Below, piece after piece: positions 9,382 to 17,655 of a stretch of 64,000 nt of DNA (positions are counted from its first letter, which is position 1; every line of letters begins with the position of its first letter). This DNA is from Fimousia sp045616445 (GTDB lineage Bacteria > Bacillota > Clostridia > Lachnospirales > Lachnospiraceae). Below the pieces are notes generated by a model. The model was not told the origin of the DNA and did no database searches. It saw nothing but the letters and a program-made list of their open reading frames with translations. A program made the position numbers and the translations under genes. The DNA is taken from positions 198,286 through 262,285 of the forward strand of contig JAZLGR010000003.1 in assembly GCA_045616445.1 (NCBI GenBank). Direction: 5' to 3'.

Positions 9382-9438
9382 TTGCAATATACCCTTAGGG
9401 GGTATATAATCAACCTATAAGATACCCTATGGGGGTAT
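9382..9438 (+). promoter_or_regulatory. csoR-copA promoter with two CsoR-type operators
   Basis: The promoter is TTGCAA (9382-9387), a 17 bp spacer, then TATAAT (9405-9410). A 17 bp operator ATACCCTTAGGGGGTAT (9389-9405) fills the spacer and touches the -10 box. A second copy, ATACCCTATGGGGGTAT, lies at 9422-9438, just downstream of the expected transcription start. The pattern (TAC/ATACCC, a short core, then GGGGGTAT) is that of known CsoR/RcnR-family operators. Repressor bound at either site should block RNA polymerase until copper is bound. Confidence 0.85.
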
Positions 9439-9474
9439 ATAAGCATACCAAAACTCATCTGAAAGGAGAATCAT

Positions 9475-9786
9475 ATGGAACACAATGAGAAACCATGCTG
9501 CTGTCATGAGAAGACAACCCAGCGTGATGATGCACAATATAAAAAACTGATGAACCGCTTGAGTCGTGTGGAAGGCCAGGTTCGCGGCGTGAAGAAGATG
9601 TTAGAAAGCGATGCCTACTGCGTGGATATCTTAACCCAGGTGGCAGCCATCAATGCAGCACTTAACAGCTTCAACAAAGAACTGTTGGCAGAACATATCC
9701 GTAACTGTGTGGTAAGAGATATCAGAAGCGGTGATGAAGAAGTGGTAGACGAATTAGTAGGAACGATTCAGAAGCTGATGAAGTAA
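9475..9786 (+). CDS. csoR: Copper-sensing transcriptional repressor CsoR
   Basis: A 103-residue all-helical DUF156/CsoR family repressor. The ligand triad is Cys49-His74-Cys78. Its spacing (25 and 4) equals that of Cys36-His61-Cys65 in the M. tuberculosis CsoR, supporting Cu(I) rather than nickel or formaldehyde sensing. RLSRVEGQVRGVKKM is the family signature. The N-terminal extension is unusually rich in Cys and His (KPCCCHEK) and could be an extra metal-binding tail. GAAAGGAG precedes the ATG. The gene is followed 61 bp later by copA, and two matching operators lie upstream, so it is autoregulated. Confidence 0.92.
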   Translation: MEHNEKPCCCHEKTTQRDDAQYKKLMNRLSRVEGQVRGVKKMLESDAYCVDILTQVAAINAALNSFNKELLAEHIRNCVVRDIRSGDEEVVDELVGTIQKLMK

Positions 9787-9847
9787 CTAACCGGGAATCG
9801 TCGATTATAATATTAGATAATTAACATCTGAATAAGGAGTAACAAAT

Positions 9848-12403
9848 ATGAAACAATATAATGTAACCGGCATGAGCTGTGCGGCCTGCTCTGCCAGAGT
9901 TGAGAAGGTTGTCTCCGCAGTGGAGGGCGTCAGTGAGGTTTCCGTAAGCCTGTTGACCAATTCCATGGTGGTGGAGGGCGGCAGTGAAGCAGAAATTATC
10001 AAAGCCGTGGAAGGTGCCGGATATGGTGCCAGTCCCAAAGGAGCCAAGGGCGCAGATGCTGGCAGTAAATCCCAGTCAGGCTTCGATGAAGACGCTTTAA
10101 AAGATACCGAAACACCGAAGATGAAGAAGCGACTGATTGCATCTCTCGTCTTATTGCTTCCACTGATGTATGTATCAATGGGAGAGATGATGTGGGGCTG
10201 GCCAGTGCCGCCATTCATGCAGGGCAACCACATCGCAATGGGAATCTACCAGTTATTACTTTCCGGTATGATCATGGTGATCAACCAGAAATTCTTTATC
10301 AACGGCTTTAAAGGACTGCTAAACCGTGCACCGAATATGGATACTTTAGTGGCACTTGGCTCTGCAGCATCCTTTGGATATAGTGTATATGCCCTTTTTG
10401 CCATGTCTGTAGCTATGAGAGATGGCGATATGGCAGGCGTGATGACTTTTATGGATGAGTTCTATTTTGAATCTGCAGCCATGATTTTAACTCTGATTAC
10501 TGTGGGCAAGATGTTAGAAGCCAGATCCAAGGGCAAGACAACCGATGCCTTAAAGAGTCTGATGAAGTTAGCCCCTAAGACAGCCACCATTTTGTCAAAT
10601 GGTACTGAAAAAACGGTAGCCATTGAAGAAGTGGCCAAAGGTGATATCTTCGTAGTAAAACCAGGAGAAAGCATCCCCGTGGATGGTAAGATCATCGAAG
10701 GTCATAGTGCAGTGAATGAATCTGCCCTTACCGGAGAGAGTATCCCGGTTGACAAGGAACCAGGCAATTTAGTCTCTGCGGCAACCATCAACCAGTCCGG
10801 CCATTTAACATGTGAAGCGACCAGAGTAGGGGAAGATACCACTCTTTCAAAGATTATTCAGATGGTAAGCGACGCGGCAGCAACGAAGGCACCGATTGCC
10901 AAGATTGCAGATCAGGTTTCCGGCATTTTCGTGCCAGCAGTTATTACCATTGCCGTTGTAACCACCATCATCTGGCTGATTCTTGGTCAGCCAATCGGAT
11001 TTGCCCTTGCAAGAGGAATCTCTGTTCTGGTAATCAGCTGTCCATGTGCCTTAGGTCTTGCAACCCCGGTTGCCATCATGGTTGGGAATGGACGAGGTGC
11101 CAAAAGTGGTGTATTATTTAAGACAGCAGTATCTTTAGAAGAAACCGGCAAGATGCAGGTGGTGGCTCTTGATAAGACAGGCACCATCACAAAAGGGGAG
11201 CCGGATGTGACAGATATCCTTCCAATCGGAGGAACAGCAGAAGAACTTTTAGAAACTGCCTACGCAGTGGAGCTTAAGAGCGAGCATCCATTGGCCAAAG
11301 CCATTGTCGCTTACGGCGAAAAACAGGGGATTACCCCTCCGGAAGCTGCAAACTTTATGGCAGTGGCAGGCAATGGCCTCAGTGCCATCGTTGACGGCGC
11401 AGAGACATTTGCCGGCAATGAACGATTCATAAGAAAGAAGATCAATCTTTCTGACGATGTGGTTAGTCAGGCAGAAGCCCTTGCGGAAGAAGGCAAGACA
11501 CCACTCTACTTTGCAAAAGGTGGCAAATTGTTAGGAATCATCGTGGTGGCAGATGTCATTAAGGAGGATTCACCGGAAGCCATCAGACAGTTAAAGAATC
11601 AGGGTATCCGAGTTGTCATGTTAACAGGAGACAACGAAAAAACAGCCAATGCCATCGGAAAACAGGTTGGTGTTGACGAAGTAATCGCAGGCGTCCTTCC
11701 AGACGGCAAGGAGGCAGTCATTCGAAAACTGATGGAACGCTATGGCAAGACTGCCATGGTTGGAGACGGTATCAACGACGCACCAGCCCTTACGAGAGCT
11801 GATATGGGTATTGCCATTGGGGCAGGAACCGATGTTGCTATTGATGCAGCAGACGTGGTACTGATGAAGAGCAATCTCTTAGATGTGCCAGCAGCCATCA
11901 GACTGAGCCGCCAGGTATTAAAAAATATCAAGGAGAACCTGTTTTGGGCATTCTTCTACAATGTCATCGGCATTCCGCTTGCAGCAGGACTTTACTATCC
12001 GCTCTTTGGCTGGAAGTTGAATCCGATGTTTGGAGCAGCAGCCATGAGCTTATCCAGCTTCTGCGTTGTATCCAATGCATTGAGACTTAATTTCGTGGAT
12101 GTATACAGCACGAAAAAAGATAAAAAACAAAATAATATTAACATTACTGACACAGAAAAAACTGTGGCAGAGGAACTTATGGAGGAAATGAAAATGGAAA
12201 AAACAATCAATATCAATGGCATGATGTGCCCACACTGTGAAGCAACTGTAAAAAAAGCATTAGAAGCAATCGATGGCATCGAAACAGCAGTAGTTAGCCA
12301 CGAAGCTAACAATGCAATCATCACTTGCAGCAAAGATGTGGAAGAAGCAGTGATCAAAGCAGCAATCGAAGATAAAGATTTCGAATACGTATCCATTCAG
12401 TAA
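9848..12403 (+). CDS. copA: Copper-exporting P1B-type ATPase with C-terminal CopZ-like domain
   Basis: An 851-residue Cu(I) efflux pump of the inner membrane. Order: an N-terminal HMA domain with the metal site GMSCAAC; about eight membrane segments including the ion-path motif Cys398-Pro-Cys400 (SCPCALGLATPVA); an actuator with TGES; the phosphorylation site Asp442 in DKTGTITKGE; and the hinge GDGINDAP. Unusually, a second complete HMA domain (GMMCPHCEATVKKALEAIDG) is attached at the C-terminus after a lysine/asparagine-rich linker, as if a CopZ chaperone gene had fused to copA. Internal Met781 and Met783 follow a GGAGG at 12181, see the finding on internal initiation. Confidence 0.95.
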   Translation: MKQYNVTGMSCAACSARVEKVVSAVEGVSEVSVSLLTNSMVVEGGSEAEIIKAVEGAGYGASPKGAKGADAGSKSQSGFDEDALKDTETPKMKKRLIASLVLLLPLMYVSMGEMMWGWPVPPFMQGNHIAMGIYQLLLSGMIMVINQKFFINGFKGLLNRAPNMDTLVALGSAASFGYSVYALFAMSVAMRDGDMAGVMTFMDEFYFESAAMILTLITVGKMLEARSKGKTTDALKSLMKLAPKTATILSNGTEKTVAIEEVAKGDIFVVKPGESIPVDGKIIEGHSAVNESALTGESIPVDKEPGNLVSAATINQSGHLTCEATRVGEDTTLSKIIQMVSDAAATKAPIAKIADQVSGIFVPAVITIAVVTTIIWLILGQPIGFALARGISVLVISCPCALGLATPVAIMVGNGRGAKSGVLFKTAVSLEETGKMQVVALDKTGTITKGEPDVTDILPIGGTAEELLETAYAVELKSEHPLAKAIVAYGEKQGITPPEAANFMAVAGNGLSAIVDGAETFAGNERFIRKKINLSDDVVSQAEALAEEGKTPLYFAKGGKLLGIIVVADVIKEDSPEAIRQLKNQGIRVVMLTGDNEKTANAIGKQVGVDEVIAGVLPDGKEAVIRKLMERYGKTAMVGDGINDAPALTRADMGIAIGAGTDVAIDAADVVLMKSNLLDVPAAIRLSRQVLKNIKENLFWAFFYNVIGIPLAAGLYYPLFGWKLNPMFGAAAMSLSSFCVVSNALRLNFVDVYSTKKDKKQNNINITDTEKTVAEELMEEMKMEKTININGMMCPHCEATVKKALEAIDGIETAVVSHEANNAIITCSKDVEEAVIKAAIEDKDFEYVSIQ
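12181..12196 (+). promoter_or_regulatory. Internal ribosome binding site within copA
   Basis: GGAGG at 12181-12185 stands 8 nt before an in-frame ATG at 12194 (codon 783), with another ATG at 12188. Initiation here would release a 69-residue HMA protein equal to a free CopZ-type copper chaperone. This is inferred from spacing only. Confidence 0.4.
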
Positions 12404-12504
12404 TCGATTTAGATTATCATAGGGGCATTATTTTTTGAAAGAGCTATGGTAAATGAATAAAGAGTTAATTGTCCCGCTTGCAATCGCAGGCGGGATTTAT
12501 TTTA

Positions 12505-12533
12505 TTGACAATACTTCGGTTAACCGATATAGT
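12505..12533 (+). promoter_or_regulatory. Promoter with palindromic operator for the Xre/NTase pair
   Basis: TTGACA (12505-12510), a 17 bp spacer, then TATAGT (12528-12533). A perfect 12 bp palindrome TCGGTTAACCGA (12516-12527) sits inside the spacer. This is the arrangement expected of an autoregulated toxin-antitoxin operon bound by its Xre antitoxin. It also shows that translation must begin downstream, at 12555. Confidence 0.75.
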
Positions 12534-12554
12534 ATAAAAAAGGAGGAATGCGAT

Positions 12555-13136
12555 ATGATCATAAACGAATTATTAGAAACAGAAAATATGTCCAGATATC
12601 GTTTGAGCAAAGAGAGCGGTGTTCCTATGACTACGATTACAGATATATGCAGTGGAAAAGCAGATCTTGACAAGTGTGCAGCTGGTACGTTGTTTAAAAT
12701 TGCAAAGGTGCTTGGCATTACAGTGGATTCTATACTTGAAGAATCCCATAAAGTATCTGTGGACTATAGATGCTCTTTTGAGACATTTAAGAGTAACACC
12801 TGCCATTATGTAAAGGATAAGGGTGATCTGGATTTTATCATCGAGACACTTGAAGCAGATGAAATCAGAAAACTTTATCAGAGACAATGGTATAGAGAAG
12901 CCTTATATTTGTTGGCAATGGTGGATTATTTGTCCAGAATTAATGGATTGCCAATCTGCACGAACTATAATGACATTCGCAAGCAAAAACTGGAACAACC
13001 TCTTTTTTCTGCTGGTGTTATTGTGTCCAGTGCTGCCACAGGCGATGACAACGTTAAGAAAGAAGCTATAGCTAATGCAATCCCTGAATTCTTAAGGTTC
13101 AACATTGTAGAGGGTGAGGTGCGTAATGTCTGCTGA
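12555..13136 (+). CDS. Xre-family HTH protein, putative antitoxin
   Basis: A 193-residue protein with an N-terminal Xre-type helix-turn-helix (residues ~1-60: MSRYRLSKESGVPMTTITDI, then the recognition-helix region and LGITVDSILEES). The ~130-residue C-terminal region has no domain I recognise and may bind the partner. ATG 12555 is chosen because GGAGG lies 8 nt upstream and the promoter overlaps the longer reading frame that starts at 12453. It overlaps the next gene by 11 bp, implying translational coupling. By analogy with Xre/nucleotidyltransferase pairs this would be the antitoxin and autorepressor. That role is inferred. Confidence 0.7.
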   Translation: MIINELLETENMSRYRLSKESGVPMTTITDICSGKADLDKCAAGTLFKIAKVLGITVDSILEESHKVSVDYRCSFETFKSNTCHYVKDKGDLDFIIETLEADEIRKLYQRQWYREALYLLAMVDYLSRINGLPICTNYNDIRKQKLEQPLFSAGVIVSSAATGDDNVKKEAIANAIPEFLRFNIVEGEVRNVC

Positions 13137-13845
13137 TAAAGAGTTTACAAAGGAGAATCTGGATACGTGTCTCAAAGAACTTGCAAAAGAGTTCAGAAAA
13201 CGTAATGGAAATAAAATGCCTGCAGAGATCATACTGATTGGTGGAGCGTCTGTCCTTATAAATTATGGATTTCGAGAGATGACATATGATATGGATGCTA
13301 TTATCCAGTCATCCAGTGCTATGAGGGACGCGATTACTTTTGTTGGAGATAAGCTGGGGCTTCCGTATGGCTGGCTCAATACAGATTTTATGAAAACAGC
13401 TTCTTATACGCCAAAGCTAGCAAGATATTCGAAGTACTATAAAACTTTCTCCAATATTCTTCAGATTAGAACAATATCAGCGGAATATCTTGTGGCTATG
13501 AAACTGATGGCGGGAAGGCAGTATAAAAACGATCTATCAGATGTTGTTGGGATCTTAATTGAACAGGAAGACAGGGGAGAGCCTTTAACCTTTGAGATTA
13601 TCAAGAAGGCAATTGAGGATTTGTATGAAAGTTATAAAGCTGTTCCGGAGAATTCTCGAAGATTCATAGAAGCGATATATGAAAAAGAAGATTTAAAAGA
13701 ATTCTACAAACAGTGTCGTGAAATGGAACTGGAGAATAAGGATATCCTTGTTGAATTTCAAGATGATTATCCGGGAGTCCTGAACGGGGATAATCTTGCA
13801 GATATTTTAAGAGCTGCTAGGGAAATGAAGAATAAAACTGTATAA
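13126..13845 (+). CDS. DUF6036-like nucleotidyltransferase, putative toxin
   Basis: A 239-residue protein with a nucleotidyltransferase-fold motif near the N-terminus: EIILIGGASVLINYG followed by YDMDAII. This fits the GG/GS...DxD pattern of the minimal nucleotidyltransferase superfamily used by AbiEii-, MenT- and DUF6036-type proteins. A later segment, SAEYLVAMKLMAGRQYKNDLSDVVGIL, matches the conserved KL.A.R..DL.D. region of AbiEii/DUF6036 members. The start ATG 13126 overlaps the antitoxin stop, and the in-frame GTG 13114 is less likely. A terminator follows. The target (for example a tRNA) cannot be told from sequence. Confidence 0.7.
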   Translation: MSADKEFTKENLDTCLKELAKEFRKRNGNKMPAEIILIGGASVLINYGFREMTYDMDAIIQSSSAMRDAITFVGDKLGLPYGWLNTDFMKTASYTPKLARYSKYYKTFSNILQIRTISAEYLVAMKLMAGRQYKNDLSDVVGILIEQEDRGEPLTFEIIKKAIEDLYESYKAVPENSRRFIEAIYEKEDLKEFYKQCREMELENKDILVEFQDDYPGVLNGDNLADILRAAREMKNKTV

Positions 13846-13867
13846 TATGGAAAGCTAAGAGTGAGTG

Positions 13868-13898
13868 CCCTGCTGACGTAGTTAGCGGGGCGCTTTTC
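13868..13898 (+). terminator. Terminator after the putative toxin gene
   Basis: CCCTGCTGAC and GTTAGCGGGG form a 10 bp stem (two wobble pairs) with a GTA loop, followed by CGCTTTT. Confidence 0.65.
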
Positions 13899-13899
13899 T

Positions 13900-14296
13900 G
13901 CGTGCGCCTTGCTGCGCACGTCGCTAATGGGTGAAAGTCCCCAATCCGCCCTAGTAGTGGGAAGGAATGAACTTTAGGAGATACAAGCTAATGGAATTGA
14001 TATTGCGAAAGGATAAGGCAATCGTGCAGGAACTTTCACCAATATATGAGGAGCAATTCTCAGAGAACAGCTTTGGATTCAGACCGAAAAGAGGGCAACA
14101 TGATGCGCTCAGACAATGCCAAAAGAATATAAATGATGGCTATATATACGTGGTAGATAGAATAGTTAGTGAAATAGAAAAATGCCTTGAACAAGGAAAT
14201 TATAGAATCGGCATTCTGAATTCCACAATGTATTCTGTAAAGGTTTCCACAAAAGCGAAGAAGATTGGCACAATCTACTACGCAAAACTTCAATAA
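13900..14296 (+). pseudogene. Remnant of a group II intron with truncated reverse transcriptase
   Basis: The segment GTGCGCC...GCGCAC, then CTAATGGGTGAAAGTCCCC, resembles the 5' end and domain I of bacterial group II introns. A 109-codon frame from 13967 then encodes LRKDKAIVQELSPIYEEQFSENSFGFRPKRGQHDA-type residues, the start of the RT palm of LtrA-like proteins, ending at YIYVVD where the family normally continues with the MDLEKFFD motif. From there the sequence (RIVSEIEKCLEQGN onward) is unrelated. The catalytic YADD box, maturase domain and intron 3' end are missing, so this is a deletion remnant and not an active element. Confidence 0.75.
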
Positions 14297-14354
14297 ATTC
14301 ACGTTCAAGACGAAGAAAAAGACAAAGCTGTAAGTTATATTCCTTGCCAGTGAC

Positions 14355-15029
14355 TTATGGATTGGCAGATTCATTGGCCTCAGATTCCCCGTCAGGTTTA
14401 GTCTGGTCATTCTTGTGAAGTCTGATCTTCGGCAGGTTCCATTGGTAGCGGTAGGCAAGCATTCTTGTTACAAAAACGATGGTAACGCCGAAGTATGCTG
14501 CAATATCCTTTGTGTAAGGACGCAGGATCATATAGACGATTCCACCGATAATGCAGGAAGAAGCATAAAAATGTTTCGTTAACACATATGGGGTTTCACC
14601 GGCTAAAATGTCGCGGATGATACCTCCGCCAACGCCTGTTAATACGCCGAAAAATACCACATAACCCACATTATACATGCCGGCAACCTTGTCACAGCCT
14701 GCAATGGTGAAGATGGAAAGTCCAAGAGCATCGGAGATGGTAAATACCCAGTTGAACAGTTTAGTATCTGCCATTTTGATATTGCACATGACAAAACAGA
14801 AGGTGACAAGAGAGAAAATCAATGCCAGTTTGATGGTATCCTGGTTATATAAGATGGACGGGGTGTTGTTGGTCATGATATCCCGGAGACAGCCGCCACC
14901 GCAGGCAGTGACCACGCCAAGAACAACGACGCCTAAGATATCCATCTCTTTTCGAATGGCTGTGGTAGCCCCGGAGATGGCAAATACAACGGTTCCCAAT
15001 ATATCGAAAATACTGAATAAATCAATCAT
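14355..15029 (-). CDS. TRIC-type cation channel family protein (UPF0126/YadS)
   Basis: A 224-residue membrane protein with about seven hydrophobic segments. The two repeated signatures of the family are present: FDILGTVVFAISGATTAIRKEMD with VVTACGGGCLRDIM, and LSIFTIAGCDKVAGM with VGGGIIRDIL. The duplicated GGG-RD motif forms the pore in trimeric intracellular cation channel homologues. The ligand specificity in bacteria is unclear. ATG 15029 (minus strand) has AAGGAG 8 nt upstream, and is preferred over the longer frame from 15068. The C-terminus is charged (KNDQTKPDGESEANES). It is a single-gene unit facing away from ilvE. Confidence 0.88.
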   Translation of the reverse strand: MIDLFSIFDILGTVVFAISGATTAIRKEMDILGVVVLGVVTACGGGCLRDIMTNNTPSILYNQDTIKLALIFSLVTFCFVMCNIKMADTKLFNWVFTISDALGLSIFTIAGCDKVAGMYNVGYVVFFGVLTGVGGGIIRDILAGETPYVLTKHFYASSCIIGGIVYMILRPYTKDIAAYFGVTIVFVTRMLAYRYQWNLPKIRLHKNDQTKPDGESEANESANP

Positions 15030-15166
15030 AACAATTGCTCCTTTTTTGTTCTCTGAAGACATTGTCATATATTAAGAAATGAAAGTCAAATGTTTATTTT
15101 TGAAGTATTTTTAATAATAGAGGTGGGCTTGACTTAATAAAATAAGTTATGAAGAATTTTACTTTG

Positions 15167-15221
15167 AATCTTTCAAAAATTAGAAAGTCCACTTGCACTA
15201 AAAGGGTCAGAGTGGTAAACT
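15167..15221 (+). promoter_or_regulatory. ilvE promoter with weak CodY-box-like site
   Basis: TTGCAC (15193-15198), a 17 bp spacer, then TAAACT (15216-15221). Directly upstream, AATCTTTCAAAAATT (15167-15181) matches the CodY consensus AATTTTCWGAAAATT at 11 of 15 positions. CodY is encoded in this window and commonly controls branched-chain amino acid genes, but the match alone is weak. Confidence 0.4.
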
Positions 15222-15295
15222 AGATTCATGTGAAAAATAGGCATTAGTAAAATATTAAACTAAAGCCCTTAGGTATAGAAAGGAAGATGATTACA

Positions 15296-16321
15296 ATGAG
15301 CAAAAATATCGATTGGTCAACATTAGGATTTGGCTATGTTCAGACAGATATGAGATATGTATCTGAATTCAAGGATGGCTCCTGGGATGAAGGAAAATTA
15401 ACAGAAGATGCTACAATTACTATGAGCGAATGTGCAGGTGTACTTCAGTATGCTCAGACAGTATTTGAAGGCTTAAAAGCATACAGAACAGAAGACGGCA
15501 AGGTAGTTTGTTTCCGTCCAGACCTCAACGCATCCCGTATGGCAGAATCTGCTGAAAGACTTAAGATGCCAGTATTCCCAGAAGAAAGATTTATCGAAGC
15601 TTGTGTGGAAACAGTAAAAGCAAATCTTGACTGGGTACCACCATATGGTTCCGGTGCAACATTATACCTTCGTCCATATATGTATGGTAAAAACCCTGTA
15701 ATCGGCGTTAAACCTGCAGATGACTATGAATTCCGTGTATTCTGTACACCAGTAGGTCCATACTTCAAAGGTGGCGCAAAACCAATCACAATCAGAACAA
15801 CAGACTTCGACCGTGCAGCTCCTAACGGAACAGGACACATCAAAGCTGGTCTTAACTACGCTATGTCCTTATACGCAATCGTTGATGCACACGAAAAAGG
15901 TTTCGATGAAAATATGTACTTAGATGCAGCTACAAGAACAAAAGTAGAAGAAACAGGTGGAGCAAACTTCATCTTCATCACAAAAGATGGCAAGATGGTT
16001 ACACCAAAATCCAGCTCTATCTTACCTTCCATCACAAGAAGATCTCTTATGGTCGTTGCTGAAAAGTACTTAGGTATGGAAGTAGAACACAGAGAAGTAT
16101 ATCTTGACGAATTAAAAGACTTTGCAGAATGTGGTCTTTGTGGTACAGCAGCTGTTATCTCTCCAGTAGGAAAGATTGTCAACGGCGACGACGTAATCGC
16201 ATTCCCATCCGGAATGGAAGAAATGGGACCTATCACAAAGAAATTATATGACACATTAACAGGTATCCAGATGGGCCGTATCGAAGCTCCAGAAGGATGG
16301 ATCAAAGTAATCAGCGAATAA
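15296..16321 (+). CDS. ilvE: Branched-chain amino acid aminotransferase
   Basis: A 341-residue PLP enzyme (fold type IV) that interconverts Leu/Ile/Val and their 2-oxo acids with glutamate as amino donor. Seen: QYAQTVFEGLKAYRTEDG near the N-terminus, FRPDLNASRMAESAERL, the PLP Lys in GTGHIKAGLNYA, and the phosphate-cup residues around SSSILPSITRRS. Length fits the type II BCAT family. ATG 15296 is favoured over 15287 since AAAGGAAG then sits about 9 nt upstream. Codon usage is strongly biased (ACA, GCA, TTA), as in highly expressed genes of this window. A strong terminator follows. Confidence 0.95.
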   Translation: MSKNIDWSTLGFGYVQTDMRYVSEFKDGSWDEGKLTEDATITMSECAGVLQYAQTVFEGLKAYRTEDGKVVCFRPDLNASRMAESAERLKMPVFPEERFIEACVETVKANLDWVPPYGSGATLYLRPYMYGKNPVIGVKPADDYEFRVFCTPVGPYFKGGAKPITIRTTDFDRAAPNGTGHIKAGLNYAMSLYAIVDAHEKGFDENMYLDAATRTKVEETGGANFIFITKDGKMVTPKSSSILPSITRRSLMVVAEKYLGMEVEHREVYLDELKDFAECGLCGTAAVISPVGKIVNGDDVIAFPSGMEEMGPITKKLYDTLTGIQMGRIEAPEGWIKVISE

Positions 16322-16360
16322 TCTGATTCATTCGATCAAGGTCATTCATATTGCAATCAG

Positions 16361-16396
16361 AACCGGAGGATGTATATACACCCTCCGGTTTTTTAT
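16361..16396 (+). terminator. Rho-independent terminator after ilvE
   Basis: AACCGGAGG and CCTCCGGTT form a GC-rich stem with the loop ATGTATATACAC, followed by TTTTTT. Confidence 0.9.
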
Positions 16397-16464
16397 ATGC
16401 TTTTATGCGTCTTGCGAGCAGGACGCTATTTTATTATAATAGTAGATAATTGGAGGTGAATGAT

Positions 16465-16977
16465 ATGAAATTTTATATTAAACAGAGAGTCATTACCTGG
16501 AGAGATACGTTCGATATTTATGATGAACGAAAAAAACCGGTATATAAAGTAAAGGGTGAATTGGTTGCAGTTGGCCACAAGCTGCACATTTACGATAGAA
16601 AAGGCAAAGAAGTGGCAACCATCCGTGAAAAATTAGTGAAGATCATGCCAAAATACCGTATTACCACAGCGAATAATAAGGAATACTGGCTGACCAAGAA
16701 GATTACTATGATCAACGAGAAGTTTAAGTTGGAACCCCTTGACTGGATCATCGATGGCGGTATCTTAGAGCACAACTACAGCATCAAACACGGGAAGAAT
16801 GTCATTGCAAAAGTCCATCAGAAGTGGGTTTCCATCGGGGATTCTTACGTAATCGATATTGAAGATGAATCCGTTGACCCAGTTCTTGTTCTTGCAACTA
16901 TGATCGGTGTGGACTGCGTGGAATTCGACAAGGAAAAGAAGGATGAAAAGGCTGCAAAACAGCGTCAGGGCAAATAG
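16465..16977 (+). CDS. LURP-one-related (Tubby-like barrel) family protein
   Basis: A 170-residue soluble protein of the LURP-one-related/scramblase-like family. It follows the family pattern FYIKQRVITWRDTFDIYDE, PVYKVKGELVAVGHKLHIYD, IREKLVKIMPKYRI and later VIAKVHQKWVSIGDSYVIDI, with paired beta hairpins of a Tubby-like barrel. The biochemical function in bacteria is unknown. It begins at ATG 16465 with GGAGGTG just upstream, where the TTG 16450 would be inside that site. The gene lies 15 bp before the YkgJ-type gene, so the two are likely co-transcribed. Confidence 0.8.
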   Translation: MKFYIKQRVITWRDTFDIYDERKKPVYKVKGELVAVGHKLHIYDRKGKEVATIREKLVKIMPKYRITTANNKEYWLTKKITMINEKFKLEPLDWIIDGGILEHNYSIKHGKNVIAKVHQKWVSIGDSYVIDIEDESVDPVLVLATMIGVDCVEFDKEKKDEKAAKQRQGK

Positions 16978-16992
16978 ACAGGGTGATAGAAT

Positions 16993-17652
16993 ATGATTAG
17001 AAATGTTGATCTGGCCGATATTTCAGACGGTCGTCTCTACCGCGGGGAGGATCAGGTTCGTGCAGACAGTTTAGGCTGCAAGGGCTGTTCCAAGTGCTGT
17101 CATGGCATGGGCGATTCCATCGTCCTCGATCCCTATGATATTTACCAGCTTTGTGGAGGGCTGAAGGTAACATTTGAACAGCTGCTCCATCAGTATATTG
17201 AGCTGGGGGTGGTGGATTCTGTGACGCTGCCTCACATTCTCATGGATGAAAAGAGCGAGGGCTGCCGTTTCCTGAATGAGGAGGGACGCTGCCGCATCCA
17301 TCCGGTGCGACCGGGATTTTGCCGACTTTTCCCATTGGGCCGTTACTATGAGGATGGAGAGTTCTCCTATTTTCTTCAGGTGAAGGAATGTCCGAAAAAG
17401 CGCACCAAGGTGAAGGTACGCAAGTGGATCGGAGTGAGTAATTTCAAAAAACATGAGGCATTTGTGAAGTCCTGGCACTACTTTTTAAAGGACGTGGAGC
17501 GCTACATTCTCTCCGTTTCTGATGAGGAAGAGAAGAAGAATACCAACCTCTATGTGCTCATGATGTTTTTCGTGAAACCATACGATTACAGTATGGATTT
17601 TTATCTGCAGTTTGAGCAGAGACTCAAAACGTCGCAAAGCCTTATTTTATAA
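16993..17652 (+). CDS. YkgJ-family cysteine cluster protein
   Basis: A 219-residue protein with the CxGCxxCCxG-type cluster GCKGCSKCCHGMGDSIVL near residue 30 and a second Cys group CRFLNEEGRCRIHP...RPGFCRLFPLG near residues 90-115. This is the pattern of the UPF0153/YkgJ family, thought to bind a metal ion or Fe-S cluster through the conserved cysteines. No catalytic function is established. AGGGTGATAG stands before the ATG. Confidence 0.85.
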   Translation: MIRNVDLADISDGRLYRGEDQVRADSLGCKGCSKCCHGMGDSIVLDPYDIYQLCGGLKVTFEQLLHQYIELGVVDSVTLPHILMDEKSEGCRFLNEEGRCRIHPVRPGFCRLFPLGRYYEDGEFSYFLQVKECPKKRTKVKVRKWIGVSNFKKHEAFVKSWHYFLKDVERYILSVSDEEEKKNTNLYVLMMFFVKPYDYSMDFYLQFEQRLKTSQSLIL

Positions 17653-17655
17653 GGG

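Noticed and set aside
12453..12554. Longer N-terminus for the Xre protein starting at ATG 12453
   Set aside because: A consensus -35/-10 promoter and a strong GGAGG lie inside this segment, so translation starts at 12555.
15069..15295. T-box riboswitch upstream of ilvE
   Set aside because: No conserved T-box sequence (TGGAACC-type) and no terminator/antiterminator pair are visible.
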